Source of the DNA: Gemmatimonadota bacterium
GTDB lineage: Bacteria; Gemmatimonadota; Gemmatimonadetes; Longimicrobiales; Gaopeijiaceae
Direction: 5' to 3'
Length of the DNA: 64,000 nt
NCBI GenBank assembly: GCA_028875075.1
Contig: JAPPGF010000036.1
Location: 107,217-171,216 of the forward strand
Shown: positions 35,046 through 43,691 of the stretch, in pieces
How positions within the stretch are numbered: position 1 is the stretch's first letter
Layout: every line of letters begins with the position of its first letter
Notes under the pieces: model-generated
Seen by the model: only the letters and a program-made list of their open reading frames with translations
The model's database searches: none
Told to the model about the DNA's origin: nothing
Translations under genes and position numbers: made by a program

Positions 35046-36569
35046 TCAACCGAAGAGGCCCCGCACTCTCGGCTTGACCACCTTGCCCAACGCGTTTCGG
35101 GGCAGCTCGGTGACAGCGCGAATCTCGCGGGGGACCTTCCACGGAGAAAGCTGCTTACGTGCCCAGGCGCGCAGCGCAGTTGGATCGGGCGTGTGACCCG
35201 GCCCTGCTACCACCGCAGCGCATATGCGCTCTCCCCACTCTTCGTCGGGCACGCCCACCACAGCACACTCGGCGATTTCGGGGTGGGTGCGGAGCATCTC
35301 CTCAACCTCTAGCGCGCTGACCTTTTCTCCGCCGCTCTTCAGGATGTCCACGCTCTGTCGTCCGAGGATGCGAAAGCCCCGCGACATCTCCACGACCTCG
35401 TCGCCTGTGCGGAACCAACCATCAGCGGTGAACGCTTCGGCGGTTTCCTCAGGCCGACGCCAGTACTCGCGGAACAGGAGCGGTCCGCGGACCTGGAGCT
35501 CGCCAGCCTCGCCTGCCGAGAGCACGGATCCGCCATCGTCGGTGACGCGCACCTCCACATAGGGAAGCGGCCACCCCACGTGGCCGGGCCAGCGCCCGCC
35601 GTCAACCAAGCTCGAGAGTGCCATCCCGATCTCTGTCATCCCGTAGCGCTCAAGTAGGCGGTGGCCGGTAAGCTCCTCCCAGCGTTCGTGTAGCTGCACC
35701 GGTAGTGCTGCGGAGCCGGACACGTGGAGCCGGAGTCTACGTGCACCGGCGGCCCAGCTCTTCCCGGTCGCGGCGTCCGCGCGCGCGTGCTCATCCGCGA
35801 GCCTGGCATATATCGTGGGCACAGCCATGAACAATGTGAGATTATCGTTCGCGAGAGCTTCCCACACCGCGGTCGACTCAAACTTCGGGTGGATAGTGCA
35901 CCGTGCGCCCGCAGCGAGCGCGCAAACCAGTACGTTCACGATCCCGTGCACGTGATGGAGCGGGAGCACCAGCAAGACATGATCGTCTTTACGCCATCCC
36001 CATGCTTTGTGCAACGAACCCACCTGTGATGCGAGACCCCCATGGGTGTGCACGACGCCCTTGGGGCGGCCAGTTGTGCCGGACGTGTACAGCATGAGCG
36101 CGTCCCGATTGGGCGGGATTACCGGCAAATGCGCAGGCGCTTCGGTCGCCAGGAGCTCACCGACCCGACGTACTACGACCCTATTGTCCGATGCGGGCCC
36201 AGCCACGTCACGGACAAGTTCGTCCGCCGCGATAACGACTTCGGGTTGCGAATCCCCGAGCACCTGTCCTAACTCCGGGGCGGGAGCGGTGAGTGGCAGT
36301 GGGACCAAGACTCCGCCGGCACGCCAGACGCCGAGCGCGGTTGCGGTCCAAGATGAACCGGGCGGGACAAGTGTGGCGACCCGGGTCGCCTTCATATCCA
36401 GCTGGCCGCCGAGCAGTGCCCCGGCCACCCGCCCAGATGATTCCAACAGGTCGGCGTAGGTGCTCGCACCCTCCGGTGCGATAAGCGCAACTCGGTCGGA
36501 GCGTGTGCGCGCGCACTCCGTGAGCTGGTCGACCAAAGCACTCGGTGCGGAAAAGCGTGCTTCACTCAT
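35046..36569 (-). CDS. Acyl-CoA synthetase, malonyl-CoA-synthetase-like
   Basis: 507 residues of the AMP-forming ligase family. The P-loop LMLYTSGTTGRPKGVVHTH, the motif RLLERYGMTEIGMA, the hinge FRTGDEVVEMSRGFRILGR and the C-terminal Lys region LPRNALGKVVKPR are all present. The pattern RYGMTEIGM is seen in malonyl-CoA synthetases (ACSF3/MatB-like), which activate malonate, but a broader acyl specificity is possible. It is divergent from thyX. Confidence 0.88.
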   Translation of the reverse strand: MSEARFSAPSALVDQLTECARTRSDRVALIAPEGASTYADLLESSGRVAGALLGGQLDMKATRVATLVPPGSSWTATALGVWRAGGVLVPLPLTAPAPELGQVLGDSQPEVVIAADELVRDVAGPASDNRVVVRRVGELLATEAPAHLPVIPPNRDALMLYTSGTTGRPKGVVHTHGGLASQVGSLHKAWGWRKDDHVLLVLPLHHVHGIVNVLVCALAAGARCTIHPKFESTAVWEALANDNLTLFMAVPTIYARLADEHARADAATGKSWAAGARRLRLHVSGSAALPVQLHERWEELTGHRLLERYGMTEIGMALSSLVDGGRWPGHVGWPLPYVEVRVTDDGGSVLSAGEAGELQVRGPLLFREYWRRPEETAEAFTADGWFRTGDEVVEMSRGFRILGRQSVDILKSGGEKVSALEVEEMLRTHPEIAECAVVGVPDEEWGERICAAVVAGPGHTPDPTALRAWARKQLSPWKVPREIRAVTELPRNALGKVVKPRVRGLFG

Positions 36570-36763
36570 GGGCTCTACGACTAACCCGATGGTGGCATTG
36601 CGGTCCGGTGGATCCCGACGTCAGGGCGGCGCGGGGGCAGAGCGAACGCGATATTTGGAGATGTGCCGTGGCTGGTTGGAGTGTCGCTTTGCGATGCGGG
36701 GAGACTTCGCCAGCGCGCAGGACGGTGAAGAGCTCTTCGCCGCCACATTGGTTGCCGCTTGAT

Positions 36764-36793
36764 GAACGCCAGCGTCTATTGGCGCTGGCGTTC
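36764..36793 (+). promoter_or_regulatory. Perfect 11-bp inverted repeat in the thyX upstream region
   Basis: GAACGCCAGCG and CGCTGGCGTTC enclose an 8-nt loop and end 28 nt before the thyX ATG. A small open frame ends at a TGA right before it (36760-36762). It could be a terminator, an attenuator of thyX or an operator. Confidence 0.45.
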
Positions 36794-36821
36794 GTTCTTC
36801 CCGCTTCGCCGCCTCACTTCT

Positions 36822-37802
36822 ATGGAAACCAATCGTACCACGATTCCTGCTGCCGAGGAGATCCTAGGCGGCTACTTCCCCGTGCTAGACCATGGCTTCG
36901 TGGCGCTCGTCGATTATATGGGCAGCGACCAGGACGTCGAGCGCGCGGCCCGAGTTAGCTACGGGTATGGCACACGCCGTACCTCGCAAACACGCGGGCT
37001 GATCAGATACCTGCGGCGCCACCATCACACGACACCCTCGGAGATGGTGGGACTCAAGTTCCATTGTGTGATGCCGATTTTCGTCGCACGGCAGTGGGTA
37101 CGGCATCGTACGGCCTCGGTCAACGAACTGTCGGCGCGCTATAGCCTGATGCCGCTACTGTTTTACCGGCCGGAGGGAGAGCAGTTCGCGCTGCAGAGTC
37201 TGGCGAACCGGCAGGGCAGGGAGAGCGGTGCTTCTCGTGAGATCTACACGGAAGCGGTCCGACGTTGGGAGGCCCTGCGCAAGGACGCCGGGGGCACGTA
37301 CTCCTGGATGCTTGAGCAAGATATAGCACGCGAACTTGCCCGCATTGACTTACCGCTATCCACGTACACGCAATGGTACTGGAAGATCGATCTCCACAAT
37401 CTCTTGCACTTTCTCACCCTGCGAGTGGACCCTCGGGCGCAGTGGGAGATTCGGGAGTTCGCTCGCGTGATGGCTGGCATGATGAAACGCGTGGCTCCGC
37501 TCACGTACGAAGCGTGGATCGACTACGATCTCTGCGCCAGTGCGTTCACCCGTGTAGAGCGCACAGTGCTCGCGCGGCTAGTAGAGTTGGGTCCAGAGGA
37601 GCTGCGCGCACGCCATGACGCCTCGCTCTCGAGGGCCGAGTTGACCGAACTAGGGATGTCGGGCCGCGAGATCCAGGAGTTGATGGAGAAGCTCCAGGAG
37701 CCCCAGCGGCCCGATTTCGAGTTAGACCTCTCGCGCATGCGCTCGGCCGAGGACGTGAGTCGTGAGATGGAGGAGGCTGTTCCGGGCACGAAGTTCGACT
37801 AG
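36822..37802 (+). CDS. thyX: FAD-dependent thymidylate synthase ThyX
   Basis: Makes dTMP from dUMP with methylene-tetrahydrofolate, FAD and NADPH. The signature RHRTASVNELSARYS is complete at residues 94-108; ARVSYGYGTRR and HHHTTPSEMVGLKF precede it, and LHNLLHFLTLRVDPRAQWEIRE follows. At 326 aa it is longer than most ThyX, with an acidic C-terminal tail (LDLSRMRSAEDVSREMEE). ATG 36822 is preferred over 36759. No thyA is in the window. Confidence 0.95.
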   Translation: METNRTTIPAAEEILGGYFPVLDHGFVALVDYMGSDQDVERAARVSYGYGTRRTSQTRGLIRYLRRHHHTTPSEMVGLKFHCVMPIFVARQWVRHRTASVNELSARYSLMPLLFYRPEGEQFALQSLANRQGRESGASREIYTEAVRRWEALRKDAGGTYSWMLEQDIARELARIDLPLSTYTQWYWKIDLHNLLHFLTLRVDPRAQWEIREFARVMAGMMKRVAPLTYEAWIDYDLCASAFTRVERTVLARLVELGPEELRARHDASLSRAELTELGMSGREIQELMEKLQEPQRPDFELDLSRMRSAEDVSREMEEAVPGTKFD

Positions 37803-37826
37803 CGTCGTACCGGCGAACTGTCAACC

Positions 37827-39191
37827 TCAGCTCACACACACCGTCTTGACGTTCACGAACTCCCGTATCCCGAGCGGAGACAGCTCGCGCCCGTATCCGC
37901 TCTCCTTGATGCCGCCGAAAGGCAGCCTTGGGTCTGAGCGCACGAAGGCGTTGACGAAGCATGATCCTGCCTCTAGGTGGTCACGAGCGATGCGCTCGCC
38001 ACGTTCCAAATCTTGCGTGAACACGGCAGCACCTAGCCCAAACATTGTCGCGTTCGCAATCCGGATCGTGTCTTCCTCGTCGCGCGCACGGATCACCGAT
38101 GCCACCGGGCCGAAAAGCTCCTCCTCCCAGGCTGGCATCCCCGGCTGCACGTCGATCAGCACTGTGGGCGGGTACCACGCTCCGTTTCTGTCTGGTACGG
38201 CTCCTCCGAGCACGACACATGCGCCAGCCCCCACGCTACGCACGACCTGATCGTGGAGATCGTCGCGCAGGTCGACGCGCGCCTGGGGACCTACTTCGGT
38301 TCGCTCGTCCATCGGGTTGCCGACACGGGCGGCCGCCATGTGTGCCACGAATCGCTGTAGGAAGTCGTCGTATACTTCTCCCACGACGATGAAACGTTTG
38401 GCCGCGATGCAGCTCTGGCCCGAATTGATGAGCCTGCTCTTCGCACACACTTCGGCCGCAAGGTCGAGGTCGGCGTCCTTGAGCACGAGATAAGGATCGC
38501 TCCCGCCGAGCTCAAGCACGCTCTTCTTGAGCAAGGCGCCCGCCCGCTCTGCCACGGCGCGACCGGCGGACACGCTCCCGGTCACCGTGACCGCACGTAC
38601 ATGTTCGTCCTCCAGAAGCATGCCCACGACGTCGCTTCCTACCAGCACGGCACGGAAGAGGTGTTCCGGAAAACCGGCCTCCCGGAATACTTCTTCGATA
38701 GCCAGCGCACAGCCGGGGACGTTCGACGCGTGCTTGAGCACGCCTGCGTTTCCCGCCATGAGGTTAGGAGCGGCGAAACGGAAGACCTGCCAGAACGGAA
38801 AGTTCCAGGGCATCACGGCGAGCACCACGCCGAGTGGGCGGTGGACCCAGTAGCTCCTCGTGGTGTTCGCCAGGGTGATCTCGGCCGCGAGCATTGCCTC
38901 GGCTCCTTCCGCGTAGTATTCGCATACCAAGGCACACTTTTCGATTTCCGCGAGCGCGTCACTCACGGGTTTCCCCATCTCCAGCGTCATCAGCTGTGCC
39001 AGTTCCCGACTGCGTCGGCGCAGCACTGCGGCCGCGGTCTGCATGCAGCGTCGGCGCACGGTGAACCCGGTCTTCTGCCAGACAATTTGGTCTCTATGGG
39101 CCCTTGCCACAGCGTCGCGCGCGTCGCGCAGGTTCGCTTCTGGATAGCGGCGCACGAGCGTACCGTCCGCGGGATTGATTACTTCGAGCAT
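37827..39191 (-). CDS. Aldehyde dehydrogenase, succinate-semialdehyde type
   Basis: 454 residues. The NAD site MPWNFPFWQVFRF, the Glu in VLELGGSDPYLVL and the catalytic Cys in NSGQSCIAAKRFIV are intact; SDPRLPFGGIKESGYGREL closes the domain. The set of motifs fits short NAD(P)-dependent succinate-semialdehyde dehydrogenases (YneI/Sad-like). It oxidises an aldehyde to its acid; no gabT is nearby to prove the substrate. AGGA precedes the ATG by 5 nt. Its 3' end is 24 bp from the convergent thyX end. Confidence 0.92.
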   Translation of the reverse strand: MLEVINPADGTLVRRYPEANLRDARDAVARAHRDQIVWQKTGFTVRRRCMQTAAAVLRRRSRELAQLMTLEMGKPVSDALAEIEKCALVCEYYAEGAEAMLAAEITLANTTRSYWVHRPLGVVLAVMPWNFPFWQVFRFAAPNLMAGNAGVLKHASNVPGCALAIEEVFREAGFPEHLFRAVLVGSDVVGMLLEDEHVRAVTVTGSVSAGRAVAERAGALLKKSVLELGGSDPYLVLKDADLDLAAEVCAKSRLINSGQSCIAAKRFIVVGEVYDDFLQRFVAHMAAARVGNPMDERTEVGPQARVDLRDDLHDQVVRSVGAGACVVLGGAVPDRNGAWYPPTVLIDVQPGMPAWEEELFGPVASVIRARDEEDTIRIANATMFGLGAAVFTQDLERGERIARDHLEAGSCFVNAFVRSDPRLPFGGIKESGYGRELSPLGIREFVNVKTVCVS

Positions 39192-39478
39192 CGGTGTCCT
39201 GGGATCCGGGAGCAGGGTACGGCCCGTCCGGACTTCCGTTCAGTAATATGCCTAAGGAGGCACGTAGCTACGCTAGCGCACGATGGAGCCGATGCGCAGC
39301 AAAGAGTGCGATGGGTTGGCCGGTCTGACCCCGCAGCAGCTCGCCTCGGTCAGTAACAGCTCATCCGGATCAGCGGTGCATGGTGTGATCAGTATTCGAC
39401 AACTGGCCCTGACCGTGCCAACGGCTCGCTCTCCTTGGTTCATCCGGGTACATGATCGAGACACTCTCGTGGCCTTGC
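39192..39478. other. Gap upstream of the aldehyde dehydrogenase
   Basis: 287 bp. A plus-strand AGGAGG at 39255 precedes an ATG at 39283 and an open frame of 95 codons with no recognisable family; it overlaps the convergent ORF and is not called. Confidence 0.3.
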
Positions 39479-39784
39479 CTACGGTAACGACTCACCCACG
39501 GCAACGATCGCGTTCTCCGGCACGAGGTGAAGGTCGTCCTCGACGAGTCGCGCCGCATCCGCAAGGATGATCACCATCGTTCCGGAATGAAGACCCTCTT
39601 CCTGCCCGGGCACGACGCCGTAGTCCTCGCCGGGATTGTGCAAGACGACTTGGCCGCGGCGTAGGGAACGATCAGCGCACGTGCCGACCAGCCGTACAGT
39701 CGACCAACCCGGCCGAGGTGACCACGCCATGTTCGTAGGAGTATGCAGTCGGTGGCGATGTCCTTCCGTCTTGTCCATGGTCAT
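39479..39784 (-). CDS. Hypothetical protein, GroES-like C-terminal part (tentative)
   Basis: 101 residues. The second half reads RRGQVVLHNPGEDYGVVPG, GTMVIILADAARL and LHLVPENAIVAVGE, which recalls the end of co-chaperonin GroES (a strand, then the closing ILAVVE). The first 45 residues have poor character and another frame may once have been used, so the gene may be damaged. It starts at ATG 39784, overlapping the stop of the preceding gene by ATGA, a sign of translational coupling. GroES identity is a weak guess. Confidence 0.45.
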   Translation of the reverse strand: MTMDKTEGHRHRLHTPTNMAWSPRPGWSTVRLVGTCADRSLRRGQVVLHNPGEDYGVVPGQEEGLHSGTMVIILADAARLVEDDLHLVPENAIVAVGESLP

Positions 39785-40221
39785 TTCTTCAATGTGAGCT
39801 GCCCTCGGACTAGCAAGTCGAACGTAGCCCGTTGGGCGCGGGAGAGTTCCACCGGTATGCCAACGACAACCGGACGCATTCGCGAAGTGTCAGGTAGATG
39901 CAACACAAGCTGATCGAGCGGAGCAGGAGATTCGTAGGGAGCGGCGGTTCCCGAACGATCTATCATCATCGTGTATCCCGGAGCCCATAGTGCTGCCAGC
40001 CGGCGCCCGTACTCGGTCCAGGCTGGCAGTGGGTCCGCACCGCTCGCAACTGATGGGACCAGCGTGTCTCGATAGTACGCTGCCGCCTGTTCGTAGGCTC
40101 CCCGGTTGGTGCGCTTGAGATCGCGCAACCGCTCTCGATAGAACTCTCGGGGGTCGCGCGCGCCTACCTCGGCGAGCGCGGCTTCGAGCTGACGGTCGGC
40201 CTGGATCTGAAGATCGTCCAT
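39781..40221 (-). CDS. Hypothetical protein, 146 aa
   Basis: A cytoplasmic, mostly helical protein: residues 1-60 are charged and helix-forming (DPREFYRERLRDLKRTNRGAYEQAAAYY), followed by a beta-rich half (DQLVLHLPDTSRMRPVVVGIPVELSRAQRATFDLLV). I do not recognise the family. Composition and codon use are like the neighbours, so it is probably real. It lies 96 bp after rho on the same strand and is coupled to the GroES-like ORF. Confidence 0.65.
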   Translation of the reverse strand: MDDLQIQADRQLEAALAEVGARDPREFYRERLRDLKRTNRGAYEQAAAYYRDTLVPSVASGADPLPAWTEYGRRLAALWAPGYTMMIDRSGTAAPYESPAPLDQLVLHLPDTSRMRPVVVGIPVELSRAQRATFDLLVRGQLTLKK

Positions 40222-40317
40222 GAACCACGTTGTGCGTGGAGGCTCCGCTGGTCAACGGGCTTCAGCACCTGACTCGCTCACTATGGCAGAGCCCGCGGGC
40301 GCTGTAGTATACGGCGT

Positions 40318-41568
40318 TCAGCCCTCCGCCATGCTGTCCAGGAACTCGCGGTTCGTCTCAGTCCGCTCCATACGCTCGAGCAAGAATTCGCTTGACTCGG
40401 CAGGAGGCATATCGGCCAAGAAGTTGCGCAGCAGGTAGACACGATTGAGTTCGTGGTCGGAAAGCAGGAGCTCCTCCTTTCGCGTGCCGGAACGGTTGAT
40501 GTCGATCGCCGGGAAGATACGTTTGTCAGCGATGTGTCGGTCGAGCACCAGCTCCATGTTGCCGGTGCCCTTGAACTCCTCGAAGATCACCTCGTCCATG
40601 CGACTGCCGGTCTCGACTAGGGCAGTGGCGATGATGGTGAGTGAGCCGCCTGCATCAATGTTTCGGGCAGCACCGAAGAAACGCTTCGGTTTGTGCAGCG
40701 CATTCGCGTCCACACCACCTGAGAGGATCTTCCCCGAGTGCGGCACCGTCACGTTATAGGCACGTGCCAGCCGTGTGATCGAATCCAGAAGTACCACGAC
40801 TTCACGGCCATGCTCGACCAAGCGCTTGGCTCTCTCAAGGACCATCTCGGCCACCTGCGTATGCCGATCCGCGGGCTCGTCGAATGTGGAGGATGTCACT
40901 TCCGCGTTGACGTTCTCCTCCATGTCGGTAACCTCTTCCGGGCGCTCGTCAATCAGGAGCACGATGAGGTGTGTGTCGTCGTGATTCTCCACGATCGAGT
41001 TGGCGATCTTCTGAAGAATCGTTGTCTTTCCCGCCTTCGGTGGCGACACGATCAACCCACGTTGCCCCATCCCGATGGGCGATATCAGATCGATCACGCG
41101 CATCGTGAGATCGCCCGCGCGGTTCTCCAGATGCAGTCGCCTATCCGGATAGCGCGGCCGCAGGTTATCGAACGCGACCCGATGCTTAGCGTTGTCGGGC
41201 TCGTCGCCATTTACGCTCTCGACCTTGAGTAGCGCGAGGTACCGCTCGCCTTCCTTGGGTGGACGTACCTGACCCAGGATCGTATCACCTGTGCGCAGAT
41301 CGAAACGCCTAATCTGTGACGGGCTTACGTAGATATCGTCGGGGCCGTAGCGGTAATTCCAGTCCTGCGGGCGCAGAAAACCATAACCCTCGGGTAGTAT
41401 CTCAAGGACGCCGAGTCCGCGTAGCGCGACATCCGAATCGAGCAGATTCTGCTTGATTCGAAAGACAAGATCCTGTTTGCGGAGCCCCGAATAGTTGGTG
41501 AGTTTCAGCTGCTCTGCCAGATCGTGGAGCTCCCCTACGCTCTTGCTCTTGAGTTCGGTAATGTCCAC
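40318..41568 (-). CDS. rho: Transcription termination factor Rho
   Basis: Hexameric RNA helicase that ends transcription. The N-terminal helix bundle ([16 protein letters not shown]) is followed by the RNA-binding cold-shock-like domain ([21 protein letters not shown]), Walker A (SPPKAGKTT), Walker B ([13 protein letters not shown]), the Q/R loops ([21 protein letters not shown]) and the C-terminal [20 protein letters not shown]. At 416 aa it is typical. ATG 41568. The promoter at 41781-41753 leaves a leader of about 180 nt, as expected if rho regulates itself. Confidence 0.97.
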   Translation of the reverse strand: MDITELKSKSVGELHDLAEQLKLTNYSGLRKQDLVFRIKQNLLDSDVALRGLGVLEILPEGYGFLRPQDWNYRYGPDDIYVSPSQIRRFDLRTGDTILGQVRPPKEGERYLALLKVESVNGDEPDNAKHRVAFDNLRPRYPDRRLHLENRAGDLTMRVIDLISPIGMGQRGLIVSPPKAGKTTILQKIANSIVENHDDTHLIVLLIDERPEEVTDMEENVNAEVTSSTFDEPADRHTQVAEMVLERAKRLVEHGREVVVLLDSITRLARAYNVTVPHSGKILSGGVDANALHKPKRFFGAARNIDAGGSLTIIATALVETGSRMDEVIFEEFKGTGNMELVLDRHIADKRIFPAIDINRSGTRKEELLLSDHELNRVYLLRNFLADMPPAESSEFLLERMERTETNREFLDSMAEG

Positions 41569-41752
41569 GACGCTGCCCTCGAGGGACCACGCTCGCTCGG
41601 CATTTTGGTAAACGGTCCCTACGGGACCAGCGTGATGTGACTCAGGAATCCGTTACTGGGGAACTGGGGAGAACCGAAGCGGGATTGGACCGGTAAGGTG
41701 AATGGACGTTCCGGACAGATCTGAACAATCAGGTAATTCCCAAGGATCGCAA

Positions 41753-41781
41753 ATTGTAATGGCCGACTCGTATCCGGGCAA
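41753..41781 (-). promoter_or_regulatory. Sigma70-type promoter for rho
   Basis: TTGCCC (41781-41776) and TACAAT (41758-41753) with an ideal 17-nt spacer on the minus strand. Transcription would begin near 41746 and give a leader of roughly 180 nt before the rho ATG. Confidence 0.65.
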
Positions 41782-41821
41782 GTCGAAGTCTTATTCCAAC
41801 AACGAACGAGCGTGAAGTTGG

Positions 41822-41871
41822 GCGTGGATTGCAACAAGAGAGAAACCACAAGTGGGGGGCTCAGCATTCAC
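41822..41871 (-). repeat. Dispersed repeat, copy 2 (upstream of rho)
   Basis: Partner of 9531-9579, 41 of 49 aligned positions identical. It lies 40 nt upstream of the rho -35 element. Half of the eight mismatches fall at synonymous third positions of the minus-strand frame VNAxPPTxGxSLVAI, which suggests an ancestral coding sequence. Confidence 0.65.
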
Positions 41872-41939
41872 GCGGGCATGACTGTGACTCATCAGTTCCG
41901 GATTGCCGACCACATGTGAGCCTTGCGGAAGACACTGGG

Positions 41940-42293
41940 CTAGCGAACATCGGCCACCTCGACCGGGATGAGGCCTATGCCCCTCACTCCCGGATGCTCA
42001 AGCAAGCGCCCTGCCCATGTCCCGGGACGTCTGCCAAGGGAACGGTCCAGCCCTTCCGGGAAAATGCATAGCGCCTCTCCCAAGACCGGACTGACCACTT
42101 CGCCGAGCAGCACCACTGGACTGGCCACATCCGAGGCTATCGAGACAAGCCCCGGATACGGCCACTGCAACTCCCTCAACTGATACCAACGGGAATTCCC
42201 TAACGGAATAGCTGATCGGCGATTAAGGACAGTGACCGTTTCGGCGCGGGCTTCCTTGTCCAACTTCATTGGGGAGAGGTCTATGTCTGGCAA
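41940..42293 (-). CDS. Hypothetical protein, possibly degenerate
   Basis: Open frame of 117 codons starting TTG 42293 within the end of the LD-carboxypeptidase gene; an ATG at 42269 is another start. The text reads like protein: RELQWPYPGLVSIASDVASPV, VVSPVLGEALCIFPEGLDR and RLLEHPGVRGIGLIPVEVADV. No family is recognised and no ribosome site is present. It may be a small coupled gene or a leftover of a larger one. Confidence 0.35.
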   Translation of the reverse strand: MPDIDLSPMKLDKEARAETVTVLNRRSAIPLGNSRWYQLRELQWPYPGLVSIASDVASPVVLLGEVVSPVLGEALCIFPEGLDRSLGRRPGTWAGRLLEHPGVRGIGLIPVEVADVR

Positions 42294-43222
42294 CGCGCCG
42301 CGACGGCTGACTCTTCGAGCGACAGGGTGCCCGCGTCGGCGTCCAAGAGCGCACGTACACCCAGCGGGAGCGTCCAGTTGTGCGGGACGTGTCCGAACGG
42401 GAGATCGGCAACAGCCGGCACGCCCATCCGCTCGGCGAACTCCCGCAGCACTTCCGTGACCGAATCATCCCCGCGCGGGACATTCGTGAACCGGCCGAAT
42501 ACGAGACCGACGACGCCAATCACGAGACCGCTGCGCTCGAGTTGCATGAGCATCCTATCGATGCGGTAAGCAGGTTCACTGACGTCTTCCAGGAACAGCA
42601 GCTTTCCCGCGGCCGGGAGTGCGAGCGATGTTCCGCACAAGGAGGCCAGCGTGGCGAGGTTGCCGCCGACCAGCGCACCTTCGGCCCTTCCGCCGACTAG
42701 CGAGACGGGTGAGGGATCGTTGGGCCACGGACGTAGAACCCCCGCCGGGCTCGATTGGAAGAGCACACGTCGGAACGCGGCCTCGGTTTGGGGGGGGAAG
42801 TCCGCTCCTGGGTGCGGGCCGTGAAACGACACGACCCCCAGGGCCGCGTGCTGCGCATGCAGTATGGTGTTGTCGCTGAAGCCGATGTACGCGGCGGGCG
42901 AGTCTAGCTGACGCGAGAGGTCCAGCTGATCAACTATCCGGATCGTCCCGTAACCCCCGCGCAACGCCCAGATCGCATCGATCGTACGGTCGTCGAAGGC
43001 GGCCTGCAGGTCGCTCAGGCGTTCGGCGTCCGTGCCCGCCAGAAAGCGGTTGCGGGAGGCGGCAGCCGGAAACACAACCGGCTCCAGGCCGAGCGCTTGA
43101 CAGCGCGCTCGCGAGCGTTCGATATGCTCGGCGTTCAACGGTCCGGCGGGCGCCACCAGCGCTACCCTTGCTCCCGGGCTCAAGGCCAGCGGCTTCCGTG
43201 ATGCGGTCCCCTTCGCTCTCAT
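42281..43222 (-). CDS. LD-carboxypeptidase, S66 family
   Basis: 313 residues. Cleaves the tetrapeptide L,D bond in murein recycling (LdcA) or acts on related amides (MccF-like). The nucleophile Ser is in AAYIGFSDNTILH after WALRGGYGTIRIVDQLD; the Glu is in KLLFLEDVSEPAYRIDRML and the His in DLPFGHVPHNWTLPLG. It starts at ATG 43222 with basic residues (MRAKGTASRK) and no signal peptide. The last residues (SAVAARCQT) may be a small extension. Confidence 0.93.
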   Translation of the reverse strand: MRAKGTASRKPLALSPGARVALVAPAGPLNAEHIERSRARCQALGLEPVVFPAAASRNRFLAGTDAERLSDLQAAFDDRTIDAIWALRGGYGTIRIVDQLDLSRQLDSPAAYIGFSDNTILHAQHAALGVVSFHGPHPGADFPPQTEAAFRRVLFQSSPAGVLRPWPNDPSPVSLVGGRAEGALVGGNLATLASLCGTSLALPAAGKLLFLEDVSEPAYRIDRMLMQLERSGLVIGVVGLVFGRFTNVPRGDDSVTEVLREFAERMGVPAVADLPFGHVPHNWTLPLGVRALLDADAGTLSLEESAVAARCQT

Positions 43223-43691
43223 GTGTCGATCGTCATGGATTCAGCCCGATGCCCACTTGTCGCGAATGCCCGCCGTGCTGGCAAGGCTGTGTTCCGTGCA
43301 CGTCCGCGTGCAAGGTCGGGGTTTCCACGCCGTGCGAACAGTCCGACGGACTGGTTGCTCCAAGAGGCGCGGAGGACAGCGGCGGGCTGGTCACTCGCGG
43401 GTGCCTGGCTAGGTGCCGGGGCGCCTCCCGAGAGCCCTTCCGAGGTCACACTATTACGTCACCGTCCCTAACTGACGGATCCCGATTTGGGGCCGCCCCG
43501 GCTCAACGTGCTCGGCTCGCCCGCGTACGCGGCGTGATACGGAGGCAACATTGATCTCCATTTGCTCACCCCGCGTGTGCACCACTTGGCGACGGCAAGG
43601 CCATCCTGATCCGGCCCGTCGGACCCTGGAGGTGGCCGCCGATCTCCGCCTAGACGGCGTGGCCCTCAGTCGCTGACTCTGGAAGGAGTTG
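43223..43691. other. Gap between the LD-carboxypeptidase and mpl genes
   Basis: 469 bp. Plus-strand frames include a stretch SPTDWLLQEARRTAAGWSLAG that looks protein-like for about 40 codons but belongs to no family I know. No promoter is clear. Confidence 0.3.

Noticed and set aside
36568..36762. Small ORF between acyl-CoA synthetase and thyX genes ending FASAQDGEELFAATLVAA
   Set aside because: Its end reads like protein, but the first half does not, no ribosome site is clear and no family is known.
39283..39570. 95-codon plus-strand ORF after AGGAGG
   Set aside because: Overlaps the coupled minus-strand ORF and has no family or coding character.
41619..41867. 82-codon minus-strand ORF containing repeat copy 2
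   Set aside because: It covers the rho promoter and leader; only the repeat part looks conserved, and the rest has no coding character.
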